49,543 nt of DNA from an uncultured Eubacteriales bacterium (GCA_900315255.1 OMYH01000004.1:1-49543); one strand, 5' to 3'; positions 7,101-17,617 are shown, counted from the stretch's first letter. Numbers and translations: made by a program. The notes: generated by a model from the sequence alone, not told the origin.

Positions 7101-9137
7101 ATGAAAATCTGGAACGCTTTATCTCCCGATCGTGAAAAAGTAAAGGAGCTTGCGAGAAAGTATAGTTTAAGTACCATGTCCGCTATGCTCCTCGAAGAAA
7201 AGAATTTCCCCGATGATAAGAGTATAGAGCAGTTTCTTTCCGATAAACCCGTCTTTGAAGACCCCATGCTTATCAAAGACATGGATAAAGCAGTCCGTAC
7301 AGTCAGAGCGGCTGTTCTGAACAACGAGAAGATATGCGTATACGGCGATTACGACGCAGACGGCGTTACATCAACAACGCTGATGTACTCTTTCCTCAAA
7401 AGCAGAGGGGCGGACGTGACTTATTATATTCCCGCCCGCGACACGGAGGGATACGGACTTAACAACAATGCCGTTGATTATCTGCATTCACAGGGGATAG
7501 AACTGATCGTTACGGTAGACAACGGTATCTCCGCCTTTGAACAGGTGGAGAGAGCCAATTCGCACGGAATGAAGGTTGTTATTACCGATCACCATGCGCC
7601 GCCGCAGATACTGCCAAATGCGTGCGCTGTTGTCGATCCTCACCGCAAGGACGATACAAGCACGTTCAAGCATTTTGCAGGGGTGGGTCTTGCATTTAAG
7701 TTTGCTGTGGCTTATGACGGAGAGAATGCCGATATTACCGCCCTGCTCGATGAATATTCTGACCTTGCGGCAGTAGGCACTGTCGGAGATGTCGTCAGCC
7801 TTACGGGTGAAAACAGAGTCCTTGTGAAAGAAGGCTTGCAAAGGATCAACCGAGGCGGCAGGCTCGGACTGAATATGCTCAAAGAGGTATCGGGTCTTAA
7901 TAAGGGCAAGATCAGATCGGGCAACGTAGCTTTTTCGATATGCCCGAGGATCAACGCAGGCGGCAGACTTGGTTTGTCGCATAAATCCGTTCGTCTTCTT
8001 TTGTCGGACGATCCGAAAGAGGCTGAAGATATCGCCGGGGAGCTGAATGTTGATAACATGGAGCGGCAGAGGATAGAAAAGGAAATTCTCGAAGCTGTGG
8101 AAAAGGTTCTTCTGAATGACGATAAAGTGAGATTCCGCAAGATCCTTGTTATATCAGGCGAGGGCTGGCACCAGGGTGTTATAGGAATAGTCGCCGCCAG
8201 GATCAAGGACAGATACGGCAAGCCGGTTATCATCATCACATATGACGGCGACAAAGCGAAAGGCTCGGGAAGAAGTATCGAAGGGTTCAGAATGTGCGAC
8301 GGGGTGGAATACTGCAAAGACCTGCTGACTATTTTCGGCGGTCACCCGATGGCGGCGGGAATGTCACTGCCCACTGCAAATATAGACGCATTCCGTGACA
8401 GGTTAAACGAGTATGCAGATAAGGTAACAAATACATTCTACCCGACTGTCGAGCTTGCGTGCAGGCTTATTCCCTCAAAGGTGACTGTCCGCATGGTGGA
8501 GAGTTTGTCACAGCTTGAACCGTACGGCGCAGGCAATCCCACTCCGATATTCGGAATGTATGGTGTTAATATAATAAGGATAACTCCCCTGTCGGAGGGC
8601 AAGCATACAAAGCTCACGTTCGAGAGTGAGCAGAGTTATTTTGATGCGCTCTATTTCGGTATGCCGTCCGATAAGCTGCTGTTTGCCGTGGGCGATAAAG
8701 TGAATATTGCCGTTTCGGCAGGAATAAACGAATATAATTCTGTAAAGAGTATTTCATATATAATAAAGGATATCTGCTTTAGTCAGTCTGATAACGAAGC
8801 GCTTCTGAAGAGCAGTACCATGTTTGATTCCCTTATGTGTGGGAAAAAGCCCGATACCGAAATGAAGCGTGAGCTTTTGCCGGGAAGGGACGAATGTGCT
8901 GTTGTGTATAAGTATCTGAAAAAGAACAAGGGCTTCAGGTATTCTGCCGAAGCGCTGCATAACAGGATCGCAGAGCCGACAATGAGTTTCGGAAAGCTGT
9001 GTGTGATAATCAATGCGTTCCGTGAGCTTGGTCTGATCGAAGCGAGCAGCAATTATTCCATGCTTGACATTACGCTTGTCGATCGTCCGCAGAAGGTGGA
9101 TATCCTTTCGGCTCCTATCATAAAAAGGCTTGTTTAA
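7101..9137 (+). CDS. recJ: Single-stranded-DNA-specific exonuclease RecJ
   Basis: RecJ degrades single-stranded DNA 5' to 3' in recombination and mismatch repair. The 678-residue protein has the DHH phosphoesterase core: motif I GDYDADG (82-88), TVDNG (138-142), motif III DHH (163-165) and VVDPHR. The DHHA1 part follows, with GWHQGVIGIVAARI, KGSGRS and GGHPMAAG. An OB-like region and a C-terminal extension complete it. All expected metal ligands are present. It opens a run of six same-strand genes with short gaps; rel begins 46 bases after its stop. Confidence 0.95.
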   Translation: MKIWNALSPDREKVKELARKYSLSTMSAMLLEEKNFPDDKSIEQFLSDKPVFEDPMLIKDMDKAVRTVRAAVLNNEKICVYGDYDADGVTSTTLMYSFLKSRGADVTYYIPARDTEGYGLNNNAVDYLHSQGIELIVTVDNGISAFEQVERANSHGMKVVITDHHAPPQILPNACAVVDPHRKDDTSTFKHFAGVGLAFKFAVAYDGENADITALLDEYSDLAAVGTVGDVVSLTGENRVLVKEGLQRINRGGRLGLNMLKEVSGLNKGKIRSGNVAFSICPRINAGGRLGLSHKSVRLLLSDDPKEAEDIAGELNVDNMERQRIEKEILEAVEKVLLNDDKVRFRKILVISGEGWHQGVIGIVAARIKDRYGKPVIIITYDGDKAKGSGRSIEGFRMCDGVEYCKDLLTIFGGHPMAAGMSLPTANIDAFRDRLNEYADKVTNTFYPTVELACRLIPSKVTVRMVESLSQLEPYGAGNPTPIFGMYGVNIIRITPLSEGKHTKLTFESEQSYFDALYFGMPSDKLLFAVGDKVNIAVSAGINEYNSVKSISYIIKDICFSQSDNEALLKSSTMFDSLMCGKKPDTEMKRELLPGRDECAVVYKYLKKNKGFRYSAEALHNRIAEPTMSFGKLCVIINAFRELGLIEASSNYSMLDITLVDRPQKVDILSAPIIKRLV

Positions 9138-9183
9138 GAACGGCGAAAGTATGTTAAAAGTTTTGAAGAAAGGTGTGTTTTGT

Positions 9184-11391
9184 ATGGCTGCAATCAGGAA
9201 GTATTATCAGGATTATGAGGAGTTGTGTGAGCTTTTAGACAAGAGTCCGAACGAATATGACCTTGAAAAGATAGAGCGAGCATACAGGCTTGCCGAAGAA
9301 ATGCACGGAGATCAGAGGAGAGTTTCGGGAGTGCCGTATATTCTGCACCCGACATCTGTTGCCTGTATCATCGTCGATTTAGGTATGGATACCGACTCTG
9401 TTGTTGCGGCGCTTCTGCACGATGTTGTGGAGGATACGCCCGTAACACTCGAAGAAGTGGAACAGATGTTTGGCAAAGATGTGGCGAATCTTGTGAACGG
9501 CGTTACAAAGATAAGCAAGATCGCCTATACTTCCCGTGAGGAAAGACAGGCAGAGAACGTCAGGAAAATGCTCATAGCAATGTCGGATGATATTCGTGTT
9601 ATCATCATCAAGCTCGCCGACCGTCTTCATAATATGCGCACTATCGACTGTATGCGTGAACAGAAGCGGCGTGACATCGCATTGGAAACAATGGAGGTGT
9701 TCGCTCCCATTGCCCACAGACTCGGAATCAAGGCGATCAAGGACGAGATGGAGGATCTCTCTTTGCAGTATCTCGACCCGATAGGATATAAAGAAATAGA
9801 AAATCATCTTCAGAATTTAGACGGAAAAGCGTTCATCGACAAGATCATGCAGGAAATATCCCTTAAGGTGGCGGAATATATAGACGGAGCCGTCATCAGC
9901 GGCAGGGTAAAAAGCATTAACGGAATATACAAGAAGCTCATCATTCAGGGCAGGAATCTTGAAGAAATATACGATATATACGCAGTGAGAGTAATTGTTG
10001 ACACGGTTACCGACTGTTACACGGTGCTCGGAATCATACACGAGATGTTTTCGCCGATACCGCACAGGTTTAAGGACTATATTTCAACACCGAAGCCGAA
10101 TCTTTACAGATCGCTTCACACGACCGTTATCAGCGAAGACGGCGTGATGTTCGAGGTGCAGATACGCACAAAGGAAATGCACCAGATGGCGGAATACGGT
10201 ATCGCCGCCCACTGGAAATACAAGCTCGGCATGAACGGGAAAAGCTCCATGGACGAACAGCTTGCGTGGATCAGACAAATGCTTGAAAACCAGGCGGACA
10301 ATCACGACCCCGCAAGGCTGATCAAGGATATAAAGACAGACCTTTCGAGCGACGAGGTGTTTGTATACACGCCGAAGGGGAATCTTATCAATCTGCCGCT
10401 TGGTTCGACCGTGATCGACGTTGCCTATGCTATTCACAGTCAGGTCGGCAATACGATGGTTGGAGCAAAGGCAAATTACAGGATAGTGCCTATCGACTAT
10501 GTTGTAAAAACAGGCGATATTATAGAGATAATCAGAGGCAAAGAGGGAAATGTCGGTCCGAGCCGTGACTGGCTGAAGATCGTCAAAACAAGCAGCGCCC
10601 GAAACAAGATCAGGCAGTGGTTCAAGCGTGAAAAGCGTGAGGAGAACATAACTCTCGGTAAAGCCGAGTTTGAGCGAGAATGCAAGAAAAACGACTTTGT
10701 ATTGAGTGAAAAAGAGCTTGAGGTTATGCTGGAGCCTATTCTCAAAAAGAAGAACATACCGTCCATGGAACATTTCTATGCGTCCATCAGCTACGGCGGA
10801 ACAGTCCTCTGGAAGCTTATGCCGAGGATAAAGGAGGAGTACGCAAAGCTTGAGGAGGAGCGCAAAAAGGAGCAGGGACTGGAAGACGAGTATGTCGTGC
10901 CGATAGCAGATGAAAGCGTCAAGCCGAAGAGGTCGAAGAGCGGCGTTATCATAGACGGCATGGACGACGTTGACATAAAGTTTGCAAAATGCTGCACGCC
11001 TCTCCCCGGCGATGATATAATAGCGTTCATAACTAAGGGGCACGGTATTTCGGTACACAAGCGTGACTGCACAAACGTTCCCGAAAACATAGCAGAATGC
11101 CTGTCTCCCGACAGGTGGATCAAGGCAAAGTGGTCGGAGGCGATAGATAATTCGTTCTCGACCGTCATAGAGATACATTCCTATGACAGAACAGGGCTTG
11201 TGGCTGATCTGGCGGGTCAGCTCGGGAACATGAAGATCAATATATACAATATGAGCTCGAAGCTTATCCCCGGAAACATGGCGGTAGTTACGTTTAATAT
11301 TACCGTAAGGGACAAATCTCATCTGCGGGATATTATTTCCCGGCTTATGGCGGTCAGGGGGGTTATCTCGGTTGAAAGGACAAAGGGGTGA
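9184..11391 (+). CDS. relA: Bifunctional (p)ppGpp synthetase/hydrolase (Rel)
   Basis: Rel makes and degrades the stringent-response alarmone (p)ppGpp. The 735-residue protein is full length. The HD hydrolase domain has His55 and HDVVED (79-84), so hydrolysis should be active. The synthetase domain has [12 protein letters not shown] and the conserved run around [19 protein letters not shown] and [27 protein letters not shown] domain (VFVYTPKGN), a Cys-containing zinc-finger region (CCTPLPGD) and a C-terminal ACT domain complete the ribosome-sensing half. I chose the ATG at 9184 (MAAIRK) because GAAAGGTG lies 8 bases ahead; longer in-frame starts at 9130 or 9151 lack a good site. dtd follows after 8 bases, a common Firmicutes pairing. 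Confidence 0.94.
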   Translation: MAAIRKYYQDYEELCELLDKSPNEYDLEKIERAYRLAEEMHGDQRRVSGVPYILHPTSVACIIVDLGMDTDSVVAALLHDVVEDTPVTLEEVEQMFGKDVANLVNGVTKISKIAYTSREERQAENVRKMLIAMSDDIRVIIIKLADRLHNMRTIDCMREQKRRDIALETMEVFAPIAHRLGIKAIKDEMEDLSLQYLDPIGYKEIENHLQNLDGKAFIDKIMQEISLKVAEYIDGAVISGRVKSINGIYKKLIIQGRNLEEIYDIYAVRVIVDTVTDCYTVLGIIHEMFSPIPHRFKDYISTPKPNLYRSLHTTVISEDGVMFEVQIRTKEMHQMAEYGIAAHWKYKLGMNGKSSMDEQLAWIRQMLENQADNHDPARLIKDIKTDLSSDEVFVYTPKGNLINLPLGSTVIDVAYAIHSQVGNTMVGAKANYRIVPIDYVVKTGDIIEIIRGKEGNVGPSRDWLKIVKTSSARNKIRQWFKREKREENITLGKAEFERECKKNDFVLSEKELEVMLEPILKKKNIPSMEHFYASISYGGTVLWKLMPRIKEEYAKLEEERKKEQGLEDEYVVPIADESVKPKRSKSGVIIDGMDDVDIKFAKCCTPLPGDDIIAFITKGHGISVHKRDCTNVPENIAECLSPDRWIKAKWSEAIDNSFSTVIEIHSYDRTGLVADLAGQLGNMKINIYNMSSKLIPGNMAVVTFNITVRDKSHLRDIISRLMAVRGVISVERTKG

Positions 11392-11399
11392 GGTCTGGC

Positions 11400-11852
11400 A
11401 TGAGAGCCGTAATACAGAGAGTATCCTCTGCAAGCGTGAGGATAGACGGTGAGATAAGGGGCAGTATCGGCAGCGGTATGCTTATACTGCTCGGAGTTCA
11501 CGAGAGCGATACTGAAAACGAAGCAAAAAAGCTTGCGGCAAAGATATCTTCACTGCGTATCTTTACAGATGAAAACGACAAAATGAACCTGTCGCTTGCC
11601 GATATCGGCGGCGGAGTTCTGGTGATCTCGAACTTCACACTGTACGGTGACTGCAGTCACGGCAGACGGCCGAGCTTTTTTGAAGCTGCACGTCCCGAAA
11701 AGGCAGAGCCGCTGTATGAATACTTTTGCAGGAGCTTGCAGAGCGAGGGCGTAAATGATGTTCAGACGGGTGTTTTCGGAGCGGATATGAAGGTGGAGCT
11801 GCTCAACGACGGGCCTGTAACGCTTGTGATAGACAGCGTGGAGCTTGCGTGA
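11400..11852 (+). CDS. dtd: D-aminoacyl-tRNA deacylase
   Basis: Dtd hydrolyses D-amino acids mischarged onto tRNA. The 150-residue protein starts [13 protein letters not shown], as is typical, with GGGGTGAGG ahead of the ATG. The two active-site signatures are visible. The first is the SxFTL motif, here SNFTLYGD with Asn where Gln is usual, followed by HGRRPSF. The second is the NxGPVT cross-subunit motif ([10 protein letters not shown]). The gene begins 8 bases after the rel stop, so they are almost certainly cotranscribed. Confidence 0.93.
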   Translation: MRAVIQRVSSASVRIDGEIRGSIGSGMLILLGVHESDTENEAKKLAAKISSLRIFTDENDKMNLSLADIGGGVLVISNFTLYGDCSHGRRPSFFEAARPEKAEPLYEYFCRSLQSEGVNDVQTGVFGADMKVELLNDGPVTLVIDSVELA

Positions 11853-11920
11853 TGATTTGTGTTCGGACGCATAATGAGAACGGCGGCTCACCGTCCGCTG
11901 TGAAGAAAGGATGTATCGGA

Positions 11921-12577
11921 ATGATAGAGATAAAATCAATTATGCTCGGTGAGCTGGGAGCGAACTGCTATGTCATCACCGACCGGGCTACGGGCGATAC
12001 AGCCGTGATCGATCCCGGGGCATATAACGCACGTTTGGACAGTATCATAAAAGAGATCGGCTATGATAAGGTGAAATATGTTCTGCTCACTCACGGTCAT
12101 TTCGATCATATCGGCGGTGTGAACGAGGTCGTGTCGGGCAGCGGCGGAAAAGCAAGGGTTGCGATAGGCAGGGCGGATATACCAATGCTCACGGATTCTA
12201 TGAAAAATCTTGCGTATCCCTTTTCTATGACTACTCTCGACCCGATAAAGCACGATATTTCTCTGGATGATAACGATAAGATCATGCTCGGTGAGAGCGA
12301 GATCACCGTGATAAACACACCCGGGCACTCGAAGGGGTCTGTCTGTTTTCTGTGCGGCGACAGCCTTTTTACGGGAGATACGCTGTTTGCAGGGTCTGCC
12401 GGCAGGACGGATTTCCCCGGAGGGAGCTATCGGGAAATGAAGAACTCTCTTGCAAGGCTTGCCGCTCTGAAGGGCGATTACAAGGTATACCCGGGTCATG
12501 ACAGGGCAAGCACACTGCAAAGAGAAAGAGAAAGCAACATTTATATTACCGGAGTAGATTATGACAGTATATATTAA
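11921..12577 (+). CDS. Metallo-beta-lactamase-fold hydrolase (glyoxalase II-like)
   Basis: This is a 218-residue cytosolic MBL-fold protein. The zinc motif HxHxDH is present as THGHFDHIGG, with the second His in NTPGHSKGS, Asp in FTGDTLF and the last His in YPGHDRAS. It resembles the YcbL/hydroxyacylglutathione hydrolase-like group of small Firmicutes enzymes; the true thioester substrate is unknown. I start at ATG 11921 (MIEIKSIMLGELGANCYV) because family members begin there and GAAAGG lies 10 bases ahead; the open frame extends upstream into the end of dtd. Its 3' end overlaps hemZ by 17 bases. Confidence 0.9.
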   Translation: MIEIKSIMLGELGANCYVITDRATGDTAVIDPGAYNARLDSIIKEIGYDKVKYVLLTHGHFDHIGGVNEVVSGSGGKARVAIGRADIPMLTDSMKNLAYPFSMTTLDPIKHDISLDDNDKIMLGESEITVINTPGHSKGSVCFLCGDSLFTGDTLFAGSAGRTDFPGGSYREMKNSLARLAALKGDYKVYPGHDRASTLQRERESNIYITGVDYDSIY

Positions 12578-14027
12578 AAACCATGCGTTTCATTACGAAA
12601 CGGAAAATCTTGTGCGGCTGTTCTTCCCGAATGAAAAAATCGAGATGATATCCGATGTTCCCGAAGAACTGTCCGATCCGTATATTTATACTGAATTTGT
12701 TGATAATAATGACAAATATGAAATTAACATTTCATTGACGATAGGCGAGTACAAGGACAGCGTTGCGAAAACCTTTGCAAAAGCAGAAAACGACGATCCT
12801 GAGCTTCTGATGGCTATGCTTTTGTATGATATGCTTGTGAGATCCACGGGGATAGAGCAGCCGTGGGGACTGCTCACCGGCGTCAGACCTGTAAAGCTGT
12901 TCCGCAGATTGACCGCAGAGGGCGGATTCGATTATGCTGCGGCTAAATTCAGGGATAAATTCATGGTCAGCGAGGAGAAGCTCGCCTTAACGATCGAAAC
13001 CGAGAAGAATGAACGGAAGATAATTGAGATGTCCGTGGATAAGTCGTTTAGTCTGTATATCTCTGTTCCGTTCTGCCCGAGCAGGTGCAGCTACTGTTCC
13101 TTTGTGTCGGCGTCTGTCGAGAAAACATCGCACCTGATCGAGCCTTATGTTAAGCTGTTGTGTGCGGAATTAGAAGAAACTGCGGTATACGCCAAAAAGC
13201 TTGGACTTCGGCTCGAATCCGTTTACATGGGCGGAGGAACTCCGACTACTCTGTCGGCAGAACAGATGAAGCGTGTTCTGACGGCGGTCAAAGAAAGCTT
13301 TGATCTGTCGCAGTGCCGTGAATTCACGGTCGAAGCGGGCAGACCTGACACTATCACCGCCGAAAAGCTGAAAGCGATTGCCGACTGCGGAGTAGACAGA
13401 ATAAGCATTAACCCGCAGACCCTGAATGACGATGTGCTGAAACGGATCGGCAGACGACACACCGCAGATCAGGCTGTCGAAGCATTCGCCCTTGCAAGAG
13501 AGTACGGCTTTGATCATATAAACACCGATCTGATCGTCGGCTTGCCGAATGATACGATTGAGAGCTTTAAATCGACTATCGACAGAATATGTGAGCTTGA
13601 CCCCGAAAGCATTACCGTACATACACTGTCTATGAAACGCGCATCAACGCTGACACAGGACGGAAAGAGCCTTGACGCACAGGAAGCGATTGAAGCTGCA
13701 AAAATGCTGTCGTATACCTCACAGAAGCTTCATTCCTGCAGTTATGCGCCGTATTATCTGTACAGACAGAGCAGAATGGTCGGAAATCTTGAAAACACGG
13801 GTTGGTCAAAGCCGGGTAAAGAGGGCATATATAACGTATTTATTATGGACGAAACGCACACGATACTTGCCTGCGGCGCAGGAGGCGTGAGCAAGCTGAA
13901 AAACAACAAAAAAGACTGTCTGGAGAGAATATTTAATTTCAAATACCCATACGAATATATAGACAGGTTTGACGAGATCTCAGAGCGAAAAAAGAGGATA
14001 GGTACGTTCTATGATGAATATAACTAA
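12561..14027 (+). CDS. hemZ: Coproporphyrinogen dehydrogenase-like radical SAM protein HemZ
   Basis: This is a 488-residue radical-SAM protein of the HemZ branch of the HemN superfamily. The first ~165 residues form the HemZ-specific N-terminal domain (PWGLLTGVRPVKL). The cluster motif CX3CX2C is Cys172, Cys176 and Cys179 (FCPSRCSYCSF), followed by YMGGGTPTTLS and GLPNDTIESF. In this family the enzyme is assigned to anaerobic coproporphyrinogen III oxidation. Whether this organism makes haem is not shown, and related proteins may serve other roles. It overlaps the gene before and the gene after by exactly 17 bases each, implying translational coupling. Confidence 0.88.
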   Translation: MTVYIKNHAFHYETENLVRLFFPNEKIEMISDVPEELSDPYIYTEFVDNNDKYEINISLTIGEYKDSVAKTFAKAENDDPELLMAMLLYDMLVRSTGIEQPWGLLTGVRPVKLFRRLTAEGGFDYAAAKFRDKFMVSEEKLALTIETEKNERKIIEMSVDKSFSLYISVPFCPSRCSYCSFVSASVEKTSHLIEPYVKLLCAELEETAVYAKKLGLRLESVYMGGGTPTTLSAEQMKRVLTAVKESFDLSQCREFTVEAGRPDTITAEKLKAIADCGVDRISINPQTLNDDVLKRIGRRHTADQAVEAFALAREYGFDHINTDLIVGLPNDTIESFKSTIDRICELDPESITVHTLSMKRASTLTQDGKSLDAQEAIEAAKMLSYTSQKLHSCSYAPYYLYRQSRMVGNLENTGWSKPGKEGIYNVFIMDETHTILACGAGGVSKLKNNKKDCLERIFNFKYPYEYIDRFDEISERKKRIGTFYDEYN

Positions 14028-14982
14028 TTCTTACAGAAGATACTCCTTGACCATGAAGGAGATCAATCATTTTGCAAAGCATGATCCTGCGGGGTTTGTA
14101 GAGAAGGCTGAGAATGCTTACAGAAGCGACATAAAAGAGATCGCAAGGAGCATTAAGGAAGACAGAGAAAAATGCAGGGTGATCCTGCTTGCGGGACCGT
14201 CCGCCTCGGGAAAGACCACGACTGCAAAAATGCTCAACGAGGAATTTGAGAACATCGGCTGCGGTTCGGAGATAATTTCGATGGATAATTTTTATCTCGG
14301 AGAAAAAAACGTACCAAGAACGGCAGAGGGCAATCCTGATTTTGAAACTGTAAATGCTTTGAATATACCTCAAATAGAGCAGTGTATATCGAATCTGCTG
14401 GAGTATGGTCAAGCAGATATAGCGAAGTTTGATTTTGCGAAAAGCGAACCCTCGAAGCAAACAACACGAATAAATCTGCGTGATGATTCTATAGCTATTA
14501 TCGAAGGCATTCATGCGCTGAATCCGATTTTTACAGAGCATATCAGATCAGAAACAGGACTTGTAAAAATATACATAAGCGTGAAGCAGGGAATAAAGAA
14601 AAATCCGTTCTCGGGTTATATGCTGACTGCTGCAGAGTTAAGACTAATGCGGAGGATGGTCCGTGACTGCAAGTTCAGGGGCAGCACCGCTGAGCATACA
14701 ATGGAGATGTGGGAGAATGTCCTGCTCGGGGAGAAAAAGTATATCACGCCGTATAAGTACACGGGCGATATCACGATCAACTCGCTGCATATTTATGAGC
14801 CGTGCGTTACGGCGGCAAAGGCTGTGCCGTATCTTGATATGGTCGGAAAATCAAGCCCGGAATATGATTATGCGCAGTATCTTATCGAACGGGCAGAGCA
14901 GTTTTACGGTATTGACGAAAAACTGATCCCCGACAATTCGCTGCTAAGGGAGTTTCTGGGCAACGGGAAGTACAGGTATTGA
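14011..14982 (+). CDS. Uridine kinase-like nucleoside kinase
   Basis: This is a 323-residue P-loop kinase of the phosphoribulokinase/uridine kinase family. The Walker A motif GPSASGKTT lies at about 61-69, then SMDNFYL (the base-binding Asp) and IIEGIHALN. The N-terminal ~55 residues are outside the kinase core. Homologues in clostridia are often fused to a TGS-like N-terminal region; here only a short helical stretch is present. The substrate is probably uridine or cytidine, but this is inferred. It starts inside the end of hemZ (17-base overlap; ATGATG, either ATG possible) and ends the recJ operon. I see no strong terminator after it. Confidence 0.85.
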   Translation: MMNITNSYRRYSLTMKEINHFAKHDPAGFVEKAENAYRSDIKEIARSIKEDREKCRVILLAGPSASGKTTTAKMLNEEFENIGCGSEIISMDNFYLGEKNVPRTAEGNPDFETVNALNIPQIEQCISNLLEYGQADIAKFDFAKSEPSKQTTRINLRDDSIAIIEGIHALNPIFTEHIRSETGLVKIYISVKQGIKKNPFSGYMLTAAELRLMRRMVRDCKFRGSTAEHTMEMWENVLLGEKKYITPYKYTGDITINSLHIYEPCVTAAKAVPYLDMVGKSSPEYDYAQYLIERAEQFYGIDEKLIPDNSLLREFLGNGKYRY

Positions 14983-15171
14983 GTTATCGGCTTAAAGTTC
15001 AAAATGCGAAGCTGCTTGACTAAGGGACTGATAACCGAATCACTGAAACGGTTTTGAAATGTGGTGACATCTGATTAATGACGGTTTTGATTGGAATATA
15101 ACTGTTATAATTATGCAAACTGACGATTTGTAAAAATTAAAAAAATTATACTATATTTTATCATTGGAAAG

Positions 15172-15180
15172 TGATATAAT
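15172..15180 (+). promoter_or_regulatory. Extended -10 promoter of the zinc-ribbon gene
   Basis: TGATATAAT (15172-15180) is an extended -10 element with no good -35 box at the right distance. It lies about 50 bases ahead of the ATG at 15231. The rest of the 14983-15230 gap is AT-rich and holds nothing else I can name. Confidence 0.45.
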
Positions 15181-15230
15181 ACTATCGTGTTTTAAGGAAC
15201 ACAGAATTAGTAGAACAGGGAGGAATAAAA

Positions 15231-15725
15231 ATGAGTTTATTTGATGACGTTATAGTTAACGTTGCGGCAGCAGTAGATGAAGTGAACAAAAAAACAACAG
15301 AGTTTGTTGACAGATCAAAGGTGAGAGTGGCTTCGGCAGAGCTCAGAAGCAAAATCAACGCTCAGTTTGAAACACTCGGAAGGTATGTTTATGATACAAC
15401 TGTTGCAGGTACGACAGACAATGAGGTCGTAGGCAAGTATGTGTCGGAGATCACCGCTCTGATCAACGAGCTGAAGGCTCTTCAGGAGGCATTGCTCAAA
15501 ACTTCGGGCAAGATCATCTGTCAGAAGTGCGAATGCGCTAATTCGTCCGACAGTCTTTTCTGCAAGAGATGCGGAAATACATTGGACTTTGCAAATCTGT
15601 ATACCGCTAAGCAGACTGTACCTCAGCCCGATAACGTTGAGGCAGCTCAGACATTGGAAGATGTTGAAGCCGCCGACGCAGGAGAGGTAATTCCCGAAAC
15701 CGATAACCTCGGAGAGGAAGAATAA
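15231..15725 (+). CDS. Zinc-ribbon protein with helical N-terminal region
   Basis: This is a 164-residue cytosolic protein of unknown function. Residues 1-95 are predicted helical and rich in Ala, Val, Lys and Glu (VNVAAAVDEVNKKTTEF). Residues about 101-119 form a zinc ribbon CX2CX10CX2C (CQKCECAN...FCKRCG). The tail is acidic and probably disordered. It has a strong AGGGAGGA site, its own promoter and its own terminator, so it is a single-gene unit. The design is common in Firmicutes proteins annotated only as zinc-ribbon domain-containing. Confidence 0.75.
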   Translation: MSLFDDVIVNVAAAVDEVNKKTTEFVDRSKVRVASAELRSKINAQFETLGRYVYDTTVAGTTDNEVVGKYVSEITALINELKALQEALLKTSGKIICQKCECANSSDSLFCKRCGNTLDFANLYTAKQTVPQPDNVEAAQTLEDVEAADAGEVIPETDNLGEEE

Positions 15726-15745
15726 TTCTATTTTGATCATGATTA

Positions 15746-15785
15746 GGTAATACGCCTGCATATCCTGCGGCGTATTACTTTTTGA
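15746..15785 (+). terminator. Terminator after the zinc-ribbon gene
   Basis: A 9-base perfect stem GTAATACGC/GCGTATTAC (15747-15755 with 15770-15778) is followed by TTTTT. Confidence 0.85.
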
Positions 15786-15818
15786 CAAGAAATAATAAGC
15801 TTGAAAAGAGGAGATTCT

Positions 15819-17555
15819 TTGGGAAAGAATAGGTTGAAGAGTAAAACCTCAAACAAACAGAGCTTTATGCTCGGCGCAACGATAATGACCTTATGCCTGT
15901 TGGTCGTTAAGGTTATAGGAATGCTTTATAAAGTCAGCTTATCAAACTTGTACGGCGCAGTGGGAGCAGGACTCCTCGGAAATGCGTATGAGCTGTATGT
16001 TCCACTGTTTACGCTGGCAACGGCAGGTTTTCCGATAGCCGTGTCAAGAATGGTGTCGGAGAGTATGTCATCCAAAAGATACAGAGATGTCAGGCGTATC
16101 AAAGACGTTGCTATCCCGTTCTTTGTCATTGCAGGTACTATAGCACTGCTGCTGATGGTGCTGTTCAGCTTTTTCTATGTAAGGATTATAGACGCACCGG
16201 GGTCGTTTGCCGCTATTCTGGTGCTTGCCCCTGCTATTTTCTTCGGCTGCCTTGTGTCTGCTTACAGAGGATACTACGAGGGCATGAGAAATATGGTGCC
16301 GACCTCGATTTCGGAGATCGTGGAAGCCTTCGTGAAGCTTCTGGTAGGCTATTCGTTCGCTGCATTCGTGATGAAGCACGGCGAACAGCTTTTCGGTATA
16401 AAAGATCATTATAATCTCATTAAATGGTCGGTCGCAGCGGCTATATCGGGAATAACGCTCGGTTCGTTTTTCAGCTTTTTGTATATCTGGCTCAGATATA
16501 AGCGTGAGGGTGACGGAATTACACCCGAAATGCTCAAAAGCTCCCCGAAGCCGAGAACAAAAAAGGAAACGTTCGGCATTTTGCTTCGCACCGCTATACC
16601 GATTGGTCTGGGCGCACTTATAATGAGTATTGCCGGAACGGTGGACGCAGCGCTTATACAAAGACGTCTGATCACCATGATGGAGAGAACGCCCGATCTG
16701 CTGCTGCGGGAGTATCCCCGCCTTATCCCCGAGGAAATAATTCATAGCGGTAAGGTACATACATACCTGTGGGGTTGCTATAACTACGCTCTTACAATAA
16801 TGAATCTTGTCGTTACCGTAACGCAGGCATTCGGAACTACCGCCCTTCCCAATGTAACGAATGCATACATAAAAGGAAACAAGGAATACCTCAGAAACAG
16901 TATAGAAACGGTAATGAGAGTTACCTTTGTGTTTACTATCCCTGCAGGACTGGGACTCACTGTACTTGCAGACCCGATCATGCACCTGATCTACGGCTTT
17001 AAGCCCGATGTTGACGTGTCGGTTGAAATACTTAGACTTATGGGTATAGCCGTGATCGTATTCGCCGCAGCAACGCCAATGTGCAGTATGCTTCAGGCTG
17101 TCGGAAGAGTCGATATGCCGCTAAAATTGTACGCTATCGGTATGCTGATCAAGGTTGTGTCCAACTATATCTTTGTGGGAATACCGAAGATCAATGTCCA
17201 GGGCGGAAGTATAGGCACACTTTTATGCTATACCTTTGTAATGATCGTTTCGGTGTATGTTTTAATAAAAGAAACAAAAATAATCCCGAATTTCGGAGTG
17301 ATCTTAATAAAGCCCGCTCTTTCGTCTATAATATGTATAGCTGCTGCGGGCGGCTTGTACAAGGTGCTGGCGGGACTTCTTCCGCCGAGCAGATTGCACG
17401 ACCTGATCATCATAATAGCTTGTATGACGGCTGCGTGTGTTTTGTATGTTCTTTGTCTGTTGATTTTCAGAGCTATTACCAAAGATGATTTGTTGACCTT
17501 GCCAAAAGGTAACAAAATCGTAACAATTCTTGAAAAATATCGTCTTATAAGGTAA
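15819..17555 (+). CDS. SpoVB/MurJ-like lipid-linked oligosaccharide flippase (YabM type)
   Basis: This is an integral membrane protein of about 578 residues in the MOP flippase superfamily. There are about 14 hydrophobic segments, beginning with FMLGATIMTLCLLVVKVIGMLYK and the family-typical Arg/Gly-rich loops (AYELYVPLFTLATAGFPIAVSR). The likely job is moving a lipid-linked sugar precursor across the membrane for wall or surface polysaccharide. The start is a TTG: TTG 15819 lies 5 bases after AGAGGAG, while the TTG at 15801 has no such site. It is followed by mazG, hup and rqcP, the same order as yabM-yabN-yabO in Bacillus, which supports orthology with YabM. Confidence 0.88.
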   Translation: MGKNRLKSKTSNKQSFMLGATIMTLCLLVVKVIGMLYKVSLSNLYGAVGAGLLGNAYELYVPLFTLATAGFPIAVSRMVSESMSSKRYRDVRRIKDVAIPFFVIAGTIALLLMVLFSFFYVRIIDAPGSFAAILVLAPAIFFGCLVSAYRGYYEGMRNMVPTSISEIVEAFVKLLVGYSFAAFVMKHGEQLFGIKDHYNLIKWSVAAAISGITLGSFFSFLYIWLRYKREGDGITPEMLKSSPKPRTKKETFGILLRTAIPIGLGALIMSIAGTVDAALIQRRLITMMERTPDLLLREYPRLIPEEIIHSGKVHTYLWGCYNYALTIMNLVVTVTQAFGTTALPNVTNAYIKGNKEYLRNSIETVMRVTFVFTIPAGLGLTVLADPIMHLIYGFKPDVDVSVEILRLMGIAVIVFAAATPMCSMLQAVGRVDMPLKLYAIGMLIKVVSNYIFVGIPKINVQGGSIGTLLCYTFVMIVSVYVLIKETKIIPNFGVILIKPALSSIICIAAAGGLYKVLAGLLPPSRLHDLIIIIACMTAACVLYVLCLLIFRAITKDDLLTLPKGNKIVTILEKYRLIR

Positions 17556-17617
17556 AATGTATATTGTGTGAAAAAATGTTGTTTTCCGTAGGAAAATAAT
17601 ATGAATCGGAGAAGAAA

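Noticed and set aside
10084-11433. Long antisense open frame opposite rel
   Set aside because: It is fully covered by the well-conserved rel and the start of dtd; codon bias and homology are on the plus strand.
16068-16985. Antisense open frame opposite the flippase gene
   Set aside because: It has a composition rich in Arg, Ser, Tyr and His and no domain; it mirrors a membrane protein gene.
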